In this document: one piece after another, positions 54,417 to 63,206 of the stretch
Layout: each line of letters starts with the position of its first letter
How positions within the stretch are numbered: position 1 is the first letter of the stretch
Source of the DNA: Catenulispora sp. GP43
GTDB taxonomy: Bacteria > Actinomycetota > Actinomycetes > Streptomycetales > Catenulisporaceae
DNA: 64,000 nucleotides
Direction: 5' to 3'
NCBI RefSeq assembly: GCF_041260665.1
Contig: NZ_JBGCCT010000044.1
Location: 1-64,000 of the forward strand
The notes under the pieces: generated by a model
The model's database searches: none
What the model saw: only the letters and a program-made list of their open reading frames with translations
What the model was told of the DNA's origin: nothing
Program-made: the position numbers and the translations under genes

Positions 54417-55523
54417 ATGGCTGGTCGTGGACGCAAGACGTGGGCCCGGGCCGCACTGTGCGCGGCCGCACTGGCGACTCCGCTGGCGGTGAGCGGGTGT
54501 CAGAGCTCGACGAACGCGGCGGGGTCCGGCCCGGCCGCGGTCGGCACGTCGAGCAGCCCGGCGGGGGGAACCTCCGCGTCCTCGGGCGCTCCGGGCGGCG
54601 GCTCGTCCGCATCGAGCCCGACCTCGGCGAGCTCCGCGCCGACGGCGCCGGTCGCGCTGAACGCCACCGGCGGCACCGGCCTGACCGTCTCCGACGGCGG
54701 CGACAAGGTCCTGATGAACGGCAAGGCGGTCGACTTCGGGACGAAGGTGAACGACCCGGCCTGGTCCCCGGACGGCAGCCGCGTGGCCTTCATCGACGGC
54801 GGCGGGAACCTGGTGGTGGCGAACGCCGACGGCACCGGCCGCACCGAGGCGGCCCGCAACCCCGGCGACCAGACCTGGACGCACCCCACCTGGCGGACCA
54901 CGCAGGCCGACACAAAGGACAACCTGCCGGCCCGGAACAACATCTTCTTCGCCTCGACCGCCGGCGGCGGCACGCTGTGGGAGGTCCCGACGGACGCCCA
55001 CGACGCGAAGCCCACGCAGCTCACCCTCGGCGGCTACCCGGGCGAGGGGAACACCCCGCCGCCCACCGACGGCAACGTCTGGCCTGCCGGCGGCGGCCGC
55101 TACGGCAGCGCGGTGTACGAGCATGACAACGGGTCCTCCGCCGACGTCTACATCCGTGACGACTACCTGCGCCAGCAGGGCGGCGTGGCGATCAAGAACG
55201 CGTCCGAGCCGAGCTACGTGCTGGTCGGGGGCTCCGCGAACAGCCAGGGCACGCCGGAGGTCGTGTTCGTCCGCAAGGTCGGCGCGTACCAGCACGTGTT
55301 CGTGGAACCCGTCCAGACCAGCACCGGAGGCGGCGACGCCGCGCCCCGCGACCTGACCCCGCACGCCACCACCGACTGCACCGACCCTGCCATCTCCCTG
55401 GACGGGAAGACTGTCGCGTTCTCCACGTCCTCCGGCGTCGTGTCCGTCGCCGCCGACGGGTCCGGCGCGCCGGCGTTCGTGACGCACGCGCCGGGCTTCC
55501 CGGCGTTCCGGGCGGCTTCCTGA
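54417..55523 (+). CDS. Lipoprotein with TolB-like beta-propeller features
   Basis: 368 aa. A lipobox LAVSGC after a hydrophobic N-terminus marks a lipoprotein signal peptide with Cys28 as the lipid site. A Ser/Gly/Ala-rich linker follows to residue 75. The domain carries WSPDGSRVAFID, a TolB/WD40-like PD40 repeat, and a second at ISLDGKTVAFST. GGAGG lies 10 bases before the ATG. It probably sits on the outer face of the membrane; its role is unknown. Confidence 0.82.
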   Translation: MAGRGRKTWARAALCAAALATPLAVSGCQSSTNAAGSGPAAVGTSSSPAGGTSASSGAPGGGSSASSPTSASSAPTAPVALNATGGTGLTVSDGGDKVLMNGKAVDFGTKVNDPAWSPDGSRVAFIDGGGNLVVANADGTGRTEAARNPGDQTWTHPTWRTTQADTKDNLPARNNIFFASTAGGGTLWEVPTDAHDAKPTQLTLGGYPGEGNTPPPTDGNVWPAGGGRYGSAVYEHDNGSSADVYIRDDYLRQQGGVAIKNASEPSYVLVGGSANSQGTPEVVFVRKVGAYQHVFVEPVQTSTGGGDAAPRDLTPHATTDCTDPAISLDGKTVAFSTSSGVVSVAADGSGAPAFVTHAPGFPAFRAAS

Positions 55524-55536
55524 CCGACGGCGGCAG

Positions 55537-56310
55537 TCAGGACCGCCACCACGGTTCGCGGACCACGAGGTCGTCGACCTTCTCGCAGCCCTGCGCGTTG
55601 GCGACCTCGTCATGGTCCAGGTCCCAGCCGACGATCCCGTCGCCCATCCGGGTCAGCTCGATCAGCGTGTTCGACTGCTCGGTCCGGCCGAGCTGCACCT
55701 GGCACTTCACCAGCGAGGACCAGGACCGGCCGTCCAGGGCCACCGCGAACGCCGCGACCGGCAGCGCGACCACGGCCAGCAGGGTCGCGGCCGTCCGCTC
55801 GGCCGTGATGAGCCGGTGCTGCCACGGTGCCAGCTTCTGCGAGCGCTCCCGCCGGCCGCGGTGGCCGGTCCGGTACTCGACCACCACGCCCTGCCGCAGC
55901 AGCCAGGCCAGCACGGCGGTGGCCACGCCCCAGCGCCAGTCGAAGAACACGGTCATCAGCAGGCCGAAGGCCAGCGGGCTGATCAGCGACATGGCGGTGG
56001 CCACCAGCAGGGTGCGGGTGCCGCCGCCGTGCGGCAGGCCGCCGCGGGCGGCCATGGCCAGGAACGTCATGCGCGCGGTCACCAGCGCCAGGATCATGGC
56101 CAGCACCGCGCTGCCGCGCACCATGCCCAACAGCACGTCCAGCCAGTTCTTCGGCTCCAGGGCGACCAGCACGTCCCAGGCCGCGTCGCCGCCGCCGACG
56201 GTCCAGGCCACCTTCAGGATCGGGAACACCAGGACCACCGCGAGGACCACGGTGTGTCCGGGGCCGCCCCAGCTGTCTTCGTTCTTCGCCTTCTCGACCA
56301 CGGACTTCAT
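55537..56310 (-). CDS. Multi-span membrane protein
   Basis: 257 aa. Five or so hydrophobic segments occupy residues 18-210 (for example HTVVLAVVLVFPILKVAW, LLVATAMSLISPLAFGLLMT). The C-terminal 55 residues are hydrophilic with two Cys and may face outside. ATG at 56310 is clear. I recognise no family. It is divergent from the sigma-factor gene, with 87 bases between. Confidence 0.75.
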   Translation of the reverse strand: MKSVVEKAKNEDSWGGPGHTVVLAVVLVFPILKVAWTVGGGDAAWDVLVALEPKNWLDVLLGMVRGSAVLAMILALVTARMTFLAMAARGGLPHGGGTRTLLVATAMSLISPLAFGLLMTVFFDWRWGVATAVLAWLLRQGVVVEYRTGHRGRRERSQKLAPWQHRLITAERTAATLLAVVALPVAAFAVALDGRSWSSLVKCQVQLGRTEQSNTLIELTRMGDGIVGWDLDHDEVANAQGCEKVDDLVVREPWWRS

Positions 56311-56397
56311 TGGGCAGGGTCCTGACACCCGGCGGCCAATCGGTTGCTCCGAACGGGAACAGAACCATCGGGCGCCCCGGACCCGTCTGGCAGGGGT

Positions 56398-56919
56398 GTG
56401 AGGCATTCGGACAAGGAAAGCGACGACGCCGGCTTCGCGGAGTTCGTGGCCGCCAACACGGCCCGCCTGGTGCATCTGGCGGAGCTGCTGACCGGCAGCC
56501 CGCAGGACGCTCCCGACCTGGTGCAGTCGGCGCTGATCAAGGTGTATCCGCGCTGGTCGCGGATCGAGGCCGACGACCCCACCGGCTACCTCCGCCGCGT
56601 GATGATCAACCAGCAGAACGACTGGTGGCGGCGAAAGCGGCACAGGGAGGTCAGCCTGTCGGCCGGCGGGCTGCCGGACCGCGCGGCCGCCGGGGACCTG
56701 GCCGCGGAGCAGGCCCGGCGCGACGTCGTGCTCGGCGCGCTGTCCGGGCTGACCCGGCGCGAGCGGCAGGTGGTGGTGCTGCGGTTCTACTGCGACCTGA
56801 CCGAGCCGGCCATCGCGGCCGAGGCCGGGATCGCGGTCGGGACCGTGAAGAGCACCTTGGCGCGGGCCCTGACCCGCCTGAGGGCCATGCCCGCGCTGGC
56901 GCTGGCGCGTGTCGACTGA
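56398..56919 (+). CDS. SigE-family RNA polymerase sigma factor
   Basis: 173 aa. Region 2 reads ARLVHLAELLTGSPQDAPDL to RWSRIEADDPTGYLRRVMIN, and region 4 LTRRERQVVVLRFYCDLTEP. This is the short actinobacterial SigE-family (SigE-70) ECF type. GTG at 56398 fits the family start. GAACC at 56362-56366 and CGTCT at 56384-56388 are 17 apart, close to an ECF autoregulated promoter. A membrane partner follows. Confidence 0.9.
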   Translation: MRHSDKESDDAGFAEFVAANTARLVHLAELLTGSPQDAPDLVQSALIKVYPRWSRIEADDPTGYLRRVMINQQNDWWRRKRHREVSLSAGGLPDRAAAGDLAAEQARRDVVLGALSGLTRRERQVVVLRFYCDLTEPAIAAEAGIAVGTVKSTLARALTRLRAMPALALARVD

Positions 56920-56970
56920 CACGGCGGCGCGAAGCGGCGGGTACCGATTGATGAGGAAGGAGAATCAGGA

Positions 56971-57783
56971 ATGGAAGACGGTTTCGAGGAACACCTCACC
57001 GGGCTGATGGACTACCGGACCGAGCCGTCGGCGCCGGTGTCGGTGGCCGGGGTGCGGGCCGGGGCCCGCCGGCGCGCCCGGATGCGGACGGCCGGCGCGG
57101 CCGGCAGCGCGCTGGCCGTCGTGGCGGTCGGGGTGGGGGTCGCGGCGCTCACCGGTTCGGGCGGGCACGGGGCCGCGGCCGGTCCGGGGCTGTCGGCCGG
57201 GGCCGGGGGCGGGGTGACGCCGGCGGCGGTGTCCAGCCCGCCGAGTACGAGCCCGAGCCCGGGCACGGCCACGAGCGCGAGCCCGACCGGGTCGCAGCCC
57301 GGGACGACGGTCCGGGTGGCATCGGGGACGACGATCGCGGTGACGGACGGCTTCTCGGTCCGGGTGACCGACACCGAGGCCTGCTACACCGCATCTCGGC
57401 AGTTCTCGGGCCTTCCGGCCGCCATCCCGGACTCGCCGGGCTGCCTCAGCACCTTCGACCCGGCCCTCAGGCGGGGGCCCGGCGCCCCGGCCGATCTCAG
57501 CGTGGTGACGATTCCCCGGGGCGGAGGGCTCATGGCGATGTTCCAGGGCCCTGAGATCCCGGTGCGTGCCGAAGTCCTGATGCTCGGCAAGCGGTATCCC
57601 GCGACGCTGGTCTCGACACCGGGGATGAAGGACTGGATCGCGCTGTACGCGCTCCTGCCGCCCGAGCCGGCGGACATGACCGGTTCCCCGGGCCTCGTGG
57701 CCTACGACGCGTCCGGCAAGGTGCTCGCCCAGCACGCGGACAGGGAGACCCCGATCCCCACCAAGTCCGGCAACGGCAAGTAG
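56971..57783 (+). CDS. Membrane-anchored partner of the SigE-family sigma factor
   Basis: 270 aa. A short cytoplasmic segment (residues 1-40, with RAGARRRARMR) leads to one membrane span (AAGSALAVVAVGVGVAALTG), a long Ser/Pro/Thr-rich linker and a beta-rich outer domain with two Cys. This layout is common for proteins encoded just after SigE-family factors and probably signals to the sigma factor; no zinc-binding anti-sigma motif is present. The gap to the sigma gene is 51 bases. Confidence 0.75.
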   Translation: MEDGFEEHLTGLMDYRTEPSAPVSVAGVRAGARRRARMRTAGAAGSALAVVAVGVGVAALTGSGGHGAAAGPGLSAGAGGGVTPAAVSSPPSTSPSPGTATSASPTGSQPGTTVRVASGTTIAVTDGFSVRVTDTEACYTASRQFSGLPAAIPDSPGCLSTFDPALRRGPGAPADLSVVTIPRGGGLMAMFQGPEIPVRAEVLMLGKRYPATLVSTPGMKDWIALYALLPPEPADMTGSPGLVAYDASGKVLAQHADRETPIPTKSGNGK

Positions 57784-57807
57784 CTCCGCCGGACGTTCGG
57801 GGACAGC

Positions 57808-57842
57808 GGGCCGCCGGGATCATCCAAGGATCCCGGCGGCCC
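57808..57842 (+). terminator. Terminator of the sigma-factor operon
   Basis: GGGCCGCCGGGATC (57808-57821) pairs with 57829-57842 around a 7-base loop and is followed by TCCTTTGTT. Confidence 0.9.
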
Positions 57843-57852
57843 TCCTTTGTTC

Positions 57853-57890
57853 AGGCTGGACTGCGCACCCATGGTTGCGAAGTCCAGCCT
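57853..57890. promoter_or_regulatory. Candidate MarR operator, long-spaced inverted repeat
   Basis: AGGCTGGACT (57853-57862) and AGTCCAGCCT (57881-57890) are exact inverted copies 18 bases apart, just before the TATCGT -10 box (57898-57903) of the MarR gene. It may bind the regulator. Confidence 0.5.
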
Positions 57891-57910
57891 TTCTATCTAT
57901 CGTGGGGGCC

Positions 57911-58375
57911 GTGCCCGAGCCTGCCGACGACCTTCATGACGACCTTCATGGCGAGGCGCTGCGCGCCGCCAGGGAGATCTTCGTCGTGGTCGGCCGCCTA
58001 CGCCGCCGCCTCGGCGCGCTCCCCGGCGACGCCGGTCTGACGCCGGCGCAGGCCTCGGTGCTCACCCGACTGACCAAGGTGCCCTCCGCGACCGTCGGCG
58101 AGCTGGCCGGGGCCGAGCAGGTCTCCCACCAGGCGACGGTCAAAACCGTCGCGGCGCTGGAGCAGGCCGGCCTGGTCCGCCGCGACCCCGACCCCACCGA
58201 CGGCCGCCGCCAGCTCATCAGCCTCACCGAGACCGGCCGGACGCGTGCGTACGGCGCGCGTCAGGCGCGGCAGGAGTGGATGGCCCGCGCGCTGGTCGAG
58301 CACGGCACCCCGGAGGAGATCCGCGCCGTCCTCATCGCGGCCGAACTGCTCGGCAAGGTCTCCGACACCCCCTGA
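57911..58375 (+). CDS. MarR-family regulator
   Basis: 154 aa. LTPAQASVLTRLTKVPSATV to SHQATVKTVAALEQAGLVRR and DPDPTDGRRQLISLTETGRT form the winged helix-turn-helix with the DxRxxxLxLT wing motif. GTG at 57911 follows a TATCGT box by 7 bases (leaderless). It is 23 bases upstream of an isochorismatase-like gene and probably controls it and itself in response to an aromatic or redox signal. Confidence 0.92.
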   Translation: MPEPADDLHDDLHGEALRAAREIFVVVGRLRRRLGALPGDAGLTPAQASVLTRLTKVPSATVGELAGAEQVSHQATVKTVAALEQAGLVRRDPDPTDGRRQLISLTETGRTRAYGARQARQEWMARALVEHGTPEEIRAVLIAAELLGKVSDTP

Positions 58376-58398
58376 AGTCCCCAAGGAAAGGCACTCCC

Positions 58399-58980
58399 GT
58401 GGCCATCACCACCATCGACCCGAAGACCGCGCTGGTCGTCATCGACCTGCAGAACGGCATCACCGCCATGCCCGGCGCGCCGGTCCCGACCTCCGACGTC
58501 ATCAAGAACTCCGTGGAGCTGGCGCAGGCCTTCCGCGAGCGCGGCCTGCCGGTCGTGCTGGTCAACGTCACCTTCGCCGCGGACGGCGCGGACGGCCTGC
58601 CCGGGCGCACCGACCAGGGCGCGGCCGGCCGGCAGTTCCCCGAGGGCTGGGACCGGATCATCGCCGACCTCGACGGCCACGACGCCGACATCCGGGTCAC
58701 CAAGCGCAACTGGTCCGCCTTCTACGGCACCGACCTCGACCTGCACCTGCGCCGCCGCGGCGTCACGCAGATCGTCCTGACCGGCATCGCGACCAGCATC
58801 GGCGTGGAGTCCACGGCGCGCTTCGCGCACGAGCACGGCTACCACGTCACGATCGCCACAGACGCGGTCACCGACGCCGCCGCCGACGCGCACCAGAACA
58901 GCGTGGAGCGCATCTTCCCGCGCCTGGCCGAGAACGGGACCACGGCGGAGATCCTCGCCGCGCTGCCGGCCGCCGGCTGA
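58399..58980 (+). CDS. Isochorismatase-like cysteine hydrolase family protein
   Basis: 193 aa. TALVVIDLQNGITAMPG holds the catalytic Asp, and VTKRNWSAFYGTDLD the Lys. At the nucleophile position, where most members have C, this protein reads IATSIGVESTAR without Cys, a variant also seen in YecD-like members; hydrolysis may therefore be absent or use another residue. AAGGAAAGG precedes the GTG. It is in one operon with the MarR gene. Confidence 0.88.
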   Translation: MAITTIDPKTALVVIDLQNGITAMPGAPVPTSDVIKNSVELAQAFRERGLPVVLVNVTFAADGADGLPGRTDQGAAGRQFPEGWDRIIADLDGHDADIRVTKRNWSAFYGTDLDLHLRRRGVTQIVLTGIATSIGVESTARFAHEHGYHVTIATDAVTDAAADAHQNSVERIFPRLAENGTTAEILAALPAAG

Positions 58981-59077
58981 GCAATGTGCGCCGCTCCCGT
59001 CACCTCGCCCAGAATGAGAACGAGAGGTGACGGGAGTTCTGTGCGACGGCCTCGGCGGACTGGAGGAGGCGGCGGCG

Positions 59078-59734
59078 ATGAGCGGCAGGATCAAGCACCC
59101 GATCTTCGCTCGGATCTATGCGAAGTGCGCCGGTCCCTGCCTGGAGAGGGCCGGCATCGGCGTGCACCGGGACCGGCTGCTGGCCGGGCTGAGCGGTGAG
59201 GTCGTCGAGGTCGGCGCGGGCAACGGCCTGAACTTCACGCGCTATCCGGGGACGGTGCGGCACGTGGCCGCCGTCGAGCCGGAGCCGGACCTGCGCGCGC
59301 TGGCCGAGCAGGCGGCGCGCTCCGCGTCCGTGCCGGTGGAGGTAGTCGAGGGCCGCGCCGAGGCGCTGCCGTTCCCCGACGAGTCCTTCGACGCGGCGGT
59401 GGCGTGCCTGGTGCTGTGTTCGGTGACGGACCAGAGCGTCGCGCTCGCCGAGATCAGCAGGGTGCTGCGACCCGGCGGCACGCTGCGCTTCTTCGAGCAC
59501 GTCCGGAGCGACTTCGCCGGCATGCGCGGCGTGCAGCGCGCCCTGGACGCCACGATCTGGCCGCTGGCCGCCGGCGGCTGCCACACCGCCCGCGACACCG
59601 GCACCGCGATCGCCGCCGCCGGCTTCGCCGTCACCGAGCTGGACTGCTTCGAGTTCCCCCGGACCCGGATCCCGTTGCCGATCCAGACGCACATCCTCGG
59701 CGCGGCGACCCGGCCGTCAGCCGACCGCGGCTAG
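59078..59734 (+). CDS. Class I SAM-dependent methyltransferase
   Basis: 218 aa. EVVEVGAGNGLNFTRYPGTV is the AdoMet-binding motif I, with Glu at EPEPDLRALAE for the ribose; ALPFPDESFDAAVACLVLCS and LRPGGTLRFFEHVRS complete the fold. The type resembles UbiE/METTL7-like enzymes that methylate small molecules or thiols. GGAGGAGG precedes the ATG at 59078. Its stop overlaps the convergent MFS gene by 18 bases. Confidence 0.9.
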   Translation: MSGRIKHPIFARIYAKCAGPCLERAGIGVHRDRLLAGLSGEVVEVGAGNGLNFTRYPGTVRHVAAVEPEPDLRALAEQAARSASVPVEVVEGRAEALPFPDESFDAAVACLVLCSVTDQSVALAEISRVLRPGGTLRFFEHVRSDFAGMRGVQRALDATIWPLAAGGCHTARDTGTAIAAAGFAVTELDCFEFPRTRIPLPIQTHILGAATRPSADRG

Positions 59735-60943
59735 CGCCTCCTCGGGAGCCTCGGTCGGCGCCGCCCGCCGCGTGAACAGCGACACCAGCACCGAGCCGGC
59801 GGTCAGCACGACGCCGAACCATACCGCGCTGGAGACCCCCGACTGGTCCGCGAACACCCCGCCGACTAGCGCACCGAGCGCGATCGAGACGTTGAATCCC
59901 AGCGTATTGATGGACATCGCGGCCTCGAACCGGTCCGGCGCGCAGGCCAGCACCAGGTTGATCTGGCACAGGTTCGACGCGCCGAACGCCAGGCCCCACA
60001 CCGCCGCCGCGACCAGCGCCCCGGCGCGCGAGTGGCCCAGGGCCAGCAGCGCCAGCAGCGACACCACGAGGGCCGCGCGGGCCACGAGGTAGGTGCCCCG
60101 CGGATTCCTCTTGACCAGCTGCTCGGCGCCGAAGTTCCCGATCGCGCCGCCGGCGCCGAACACCACCAGCAGACCGGTGATGAAGGCCGAGGAGGCGTGC
60201 GCGTTCTTCTCCATGAAGGGCCGGACGAAGGTGTACGCGCTGTAGTGCCCGAGCACGTACAGCACCACCGTGACCATCACCTGCCGCAACCGCACGTTGA
60301 CCCGCGGCAGCTCGAAGACCTCGCGGACCGATACCGCGTTGTCCGAGGGCAGCGACGGGATGGTGAGGGCGACGGCCAGGAACACCAGGGCACTGAGACC
60401 GCTCCAGATCAGGAACGTCGTCCGCCAGCTGCTGATGCCGGCCAGGAACGTGCCCAGCGGGATGCCGACGACCGTCGCGATCGAGATGCCGGACAAGGCG
60501 ATCGACGCCGCGCGGTTCGCGTGCCGCGCCGGCACCAGCCGCATCGCCATGCTCACGCCGATCGCCCAGAACGCGCCGTTGGCGAAGCCCATGATCAGGC
60601 GGATCGCCATGACCAGCGCGAAGTCCGGGGCGGCGGCGGTGACCAGGTTGCCCACCGCCAGGATCGCGAGCAGCGCGGTGAGCAGCAGGCGGCGGTTGAC
60701 GTGCCGGGTCCAGGCGACGATGAACGGCACGCCCAGGCCGGAGGAAACGCCGTACAGGGTGACCATGAGCCCGGCGACGCCCAGCGCCACGTGCAGACTG
60801 GAGCTCATCGGGGTGAGCAGGCCGACCGGCATCATCTCGGTGGTGACGAAGGTGAACAGGCTGGCGGTGATGGCCGCGACGCCGAGCCAGGATCTGAGCG
60901 GCGAGCGCGCGCCGGGGTGGAGCTGCGAATCGACTGTGGACAT
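59717..60943 (-). CDS. MFS transporter, sugar-efflux/AraJ-like
   Basis: About 408 aa, 12 hydrophobic segments. TTEMMPVGLLTPMSSSLHVA in segment 1 and LIMGFANGAFWAIGVSMAMR are typical of the DHA1 branch (AraJ, SotB, YdhP). The start is uncertain: ATG at 60943 has GGAAG close by, ATG at 60952 adds three residues. It is divergent from a LysR regulator that likely controls it. Confidence 0.9.
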   Translation of the reverse strand: MSTVDSQLHPGARSPLRSWLGVAAITASLFTFVTTEMMPVGLLTPMSSSLHVALGVAGLMVTLYGVSSGLGVPFIVAWTRHVNRRLLLTALLAILAVGNLVTAAAPDFALVMAIRLIMGFANGAFWAIGVSMAMRLVPARHANRAASIALSGISIATVVGIPLGTFLAGISSWRTTFLIWSGLSALVFLAVALTIPSLPSDNAVSVREVFELPRVNVRLRQVMVTVVLYVLGHYSAYTFVRPFMEKNAHASSAFITGLLVVFGAGGAIGNFGAEQLVKRNPRGTYLVARAALVVSLLALLALGHSRAGALVAAAVWGLAFGASNLCQINLVLACAPDRFEAAMSINTLGFNVSIALGALVGGVFADQSGVSSAVWFGVVLTAGSVLVSLFTRRAAPTEAPEEALAAVG

Positions 60944-61001
60944 GTCTTCCATCTGAGCCGGTGCCGATTGATGAGTCCAACACATGTTTGTCACCACATC
61001 G

Positions 61002-61016
61002 ATCGTGATCCACGAT
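61002..61016. promoter_or_regulatory. LysR-type binding site
   Basis: ATCGTG-ATC-CACGAT is a perfect inverted repeat that contains T-N11-A, the LysR-type consensus, between the divergent MFS and LysR genes, only 8 bases before the LysR ATG. Confidence 0.6.
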
Positions 61017-61023
61017 GGATGGC

Positions 61024-61899
61024 ATGGAGCTTCAGCAACTGCGCTACGTCGTCGCCGTGGCCGAGACCACCAGCTTCACGCGAGCCGCCGAGCGGTGCCT
61101 GGTCGTGCAGTCCGCATTGAGCCACCAGATCGCACGGCTGGAGCGCGAACTGGGAGCGCGGCTCTTCGAGCGGACCAGCCGCCGGGTGAGCCTGACGCCG
61201 GCCGGCGCCGCCTTCCTCCCCGCCGCCCGGCAGTGCCTGGAGGCCGCCGACCGAGCCGCGGCCGAGGTGGCCGCCGCCGTCGGGGAGGTGCGCGGCCGAC
61301 TCGCCGTCGGCCTGATCCCCACGGTCACCGCCGTCGACATCCCCGGCGCCCTGCGCGACTTCCACGAGCGCTACCCGCAGGTGCGCATCAGCCTGCGGGT
61401 CGGCGCCAGCGACGATCTCGTCGAGAAGGTGCGGGGCGGATCCCTGGACGTGGCCTTTTTGGGGCTCCCGGTGAGCGCGCAGCCGCAGGGCGTGGCCCTT
61501 CACGAGCTGGCGCGCGACGCCCTGGTCGCCGTCACGGCACCGGATCACCCGCTGGCGACGCGGGACGCGGTGAGCCTGCGCGAGCTGGCGGCTGAGCCCT
61601 TCGTGGACCTGCCGGCCGGCACCGCGGGCCGCCTGCAGTCCGACGAGGCCTTCGAGGCGGCCGGGCTGACCCGCGACGTGGCCTACGAGGTGACCACCGC
61701 CGACTACACGGCGCGGCTCGTCGCGCCGGGCCTGGCGATCGCGCTGCTGCCGGCCGCGTGGGCGCGGTCGCTGCACGGCGTGACGGTGGTCCCGGTGGTC
61801 GACGCGCCGCAGCGGGTGGAGTGCGCGATCTGGGGGCGCGAGACGCGGACGCCGGCGGCTGCGGCCTTCTTGGGGATCCTGGAGATTCCAGTGGAGTAG
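61024..61899 (+). CDS. LysR-family regulator
   Basis: 291 aa. MELQQLRYVVAVAETTSFTR to LERELGARLFERTSRRVSLT is the winged helix-turn-helix; the rest is a two-lobed ligand-binding domain. ATG at 61024 matches the family start; the ATG at 61015 would add three residues and lie in the operator. It probably controls the divergent MFS exporter. Confidence 0.94.
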   Translation: MELQQLRYVVAVAETTSFTRAAERCLVVQSALSHQIARLERELGARLFERTSRRVSLTPAGAAFLPAARQCLEAADRAAAEVAAAVGEVRGRLAVGLIPTVTAVDIPGALRDFHERYPQVRISLRVGASDDLVEKVRGGSLDVAFLGLPVSAQPQGVALHELARDALVAVTAPDHPLATRDAVSLRELAAEPFVDLPAGTAGRLQSDEAFEAAGLTRDVAYEVTTADYTARLVAPGLAIALLPAAWARSLHGVTVVPVVDAPQRVECAIWGRETRTPAAAAFLGILEIPVE

Positions 61900-61953
61900 G
61901 CACAGCTTCCGGTGGAGTAGCCGGGCATCCATGATCGATCTTGGTCGGCTGAC

Positions 61954-63099
61954 TCACCGGCCCAGCGCGCGATCCAGGCCCGAGACGACGCGGTCGCGAG
62001 CGTCGGGCTCCAGGCGGTAGTAGACGTAGTAGCTGTGCCGCTCCGGGGCGATCCAACCGGACTTGTGCAGAACCTTGAGATGCTTCGACACCGCCGCCTC
62101 GGTGAGCCCGATCAGCCCGGCCAACTCCCGGGTCGAGCGGGACCGGCGGGCCAGCAGCTCCAGGATCTGCAGGCGGGTCGTGTCGCCCGCGCCGCGCAGC
62201 AGGGCCAGCAGGTCCTCGGCCGGGACCGGGGCCCGGCCCTGGCGGGCCATCCCGGCCAGTGCGTAGGCCAGGACGACGGTGGTGGTCTCGCTCCTGTCGC
62301 GCGCGCGGTCGCGGTGCACGGCGACCGCGAGTTCGGGCCACATGAAGTGGGACGGCACGAGCAGCACCCGGTCGCCCCCGGACAGCGTGACATTGAGCGG
62401 ATCGGCCACGCCGCGCGCGCCCGGCGGCCGGATGGTGACGCTGCCGTCGTCGGCCGCGGTGATGTGCTCGGAGAAGCCGGCCAGCATCGTGGCCGGCCCG
62501 AGGCGCGACAGGGTCTGGAAGCGGCGTTCGATCTCGGCGTGCAGGTGGGTTTCCAGGCCCGGCCAATCGGCGGCGAGGCAGGCGTCCCAGTAGGCGGCCA
62601 GGAAGTCGGCGAAGCGCTCGCGGAGGCCGTCCGGGTCGGATATCAGCTCCCTGATGACATCGGCCGAGGCCGGGTGGACCTGCTCGATCTGGTCGGCGGC
62701 GCGCTGCCGCGCCTCGGTGTCCCCGCGGAACCGCTCGAATGGCATCCGCCTGGCCCGGCCGCGATACGTGAGCGCCGCGTGCACCATCTGCTCGGCGAAC
62801 TGCTCGACCGGCGCTTTGCGGAGGAGATCCAGATCGTCCGGCCACGTGTTCACCTCTCCGGGTGGCCAGATCTCGGGGAGCACCAGCGGACGCTCGGCGA
62901 ACCAGAACCGGAAGGCGTCCAGGTCGGCCTTCAACCGCGCGTCGAGCCGTGCGCGCGTCTCCAGGACCCAGGAGATGTGGAGCGGGTGCCGCTTCACGGC
63001 GGCGAGCACGTGCAGGCTGCGCAACGCCTCGGATCCGGGCGAGCTGCCGAACTCGAAGCGGTCGGTGTCCTGCTGCCCCAAGACCAGCCGCACGGTCAT
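61954..63099 (-). CDS. DUF5937 - ArsR-type HTH regulator
   Basis: 381 aa. The N-terminal 250 residues (DTDRFEFGSSPGSEALRSLH and later FWFAERPLVLPEIWPP) belong to DUF5937; the C-terminus is an ArsR winged helix, GDTTRLQILELLARRSRSTRELAGLIGLTEAAVSKHLKVL, without the metal-binding Cys of classical ArsR. GGAGGGAG precedes the ATG at 63099. It is divergent from a serine hydrolase gene with a strong inverted repeat between. Confidence 0.88.
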   Translation of the reverse strand: MTVRLVLGQQDTDRFEFGSSPGSEALRSLHVLAAVKRHPLHISWVLETRARLDARLKADLDAFRFWFAERPLVLPEIWPPGEVNTWPDDLDLLRKAPVEQFAEQMVHAALTYRGRARRMPFERFRGDTEARQRAADQIEQVHPASADVIRELISDPDGLRERFADFLAAYWDACLAADWPGLETHLHAEIERRFQTLSRLGPATMLAGFSEHITAADDGSVTIRPPGARGVADPLNVTLSGGDRVLLVPSHFMWPELAVAVHRDRARDRSETTTVVLAYALAGMARQGRAPVPAEDLLALLRGAGDTTRLQILELLARRSRSTRELAGLIGLTEAAVSKHLKVLHKSGWIAPERHSYYVYYRLEPDARDRVVSGLDRALGR

Positions 63100-63119
63100 T
63101 CGCGGACTCCCTCCTGGCA

Positions 63120-63147
63120 GACCGATCAACTCTGCGGTTGATCGGTC
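63120..63147. promoter_or_regulatory. Candidate operator of the DUF5937-ArsR regulator
   Basis: GACCGATCAAC (63120-63130) and GTTGATCGGTC (63137-63147) are exact inverted copies around 6 bases, in the 107-base divergent region. An additional GATCGG follows at once. Confidence 0.65.
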
Positions 63148-63206
63148 GATCGGGCCTGATGCGCGCTCTTACGGTCGGCATCAGTATCCGGAGAAAGGGA
63201 GCTGTT

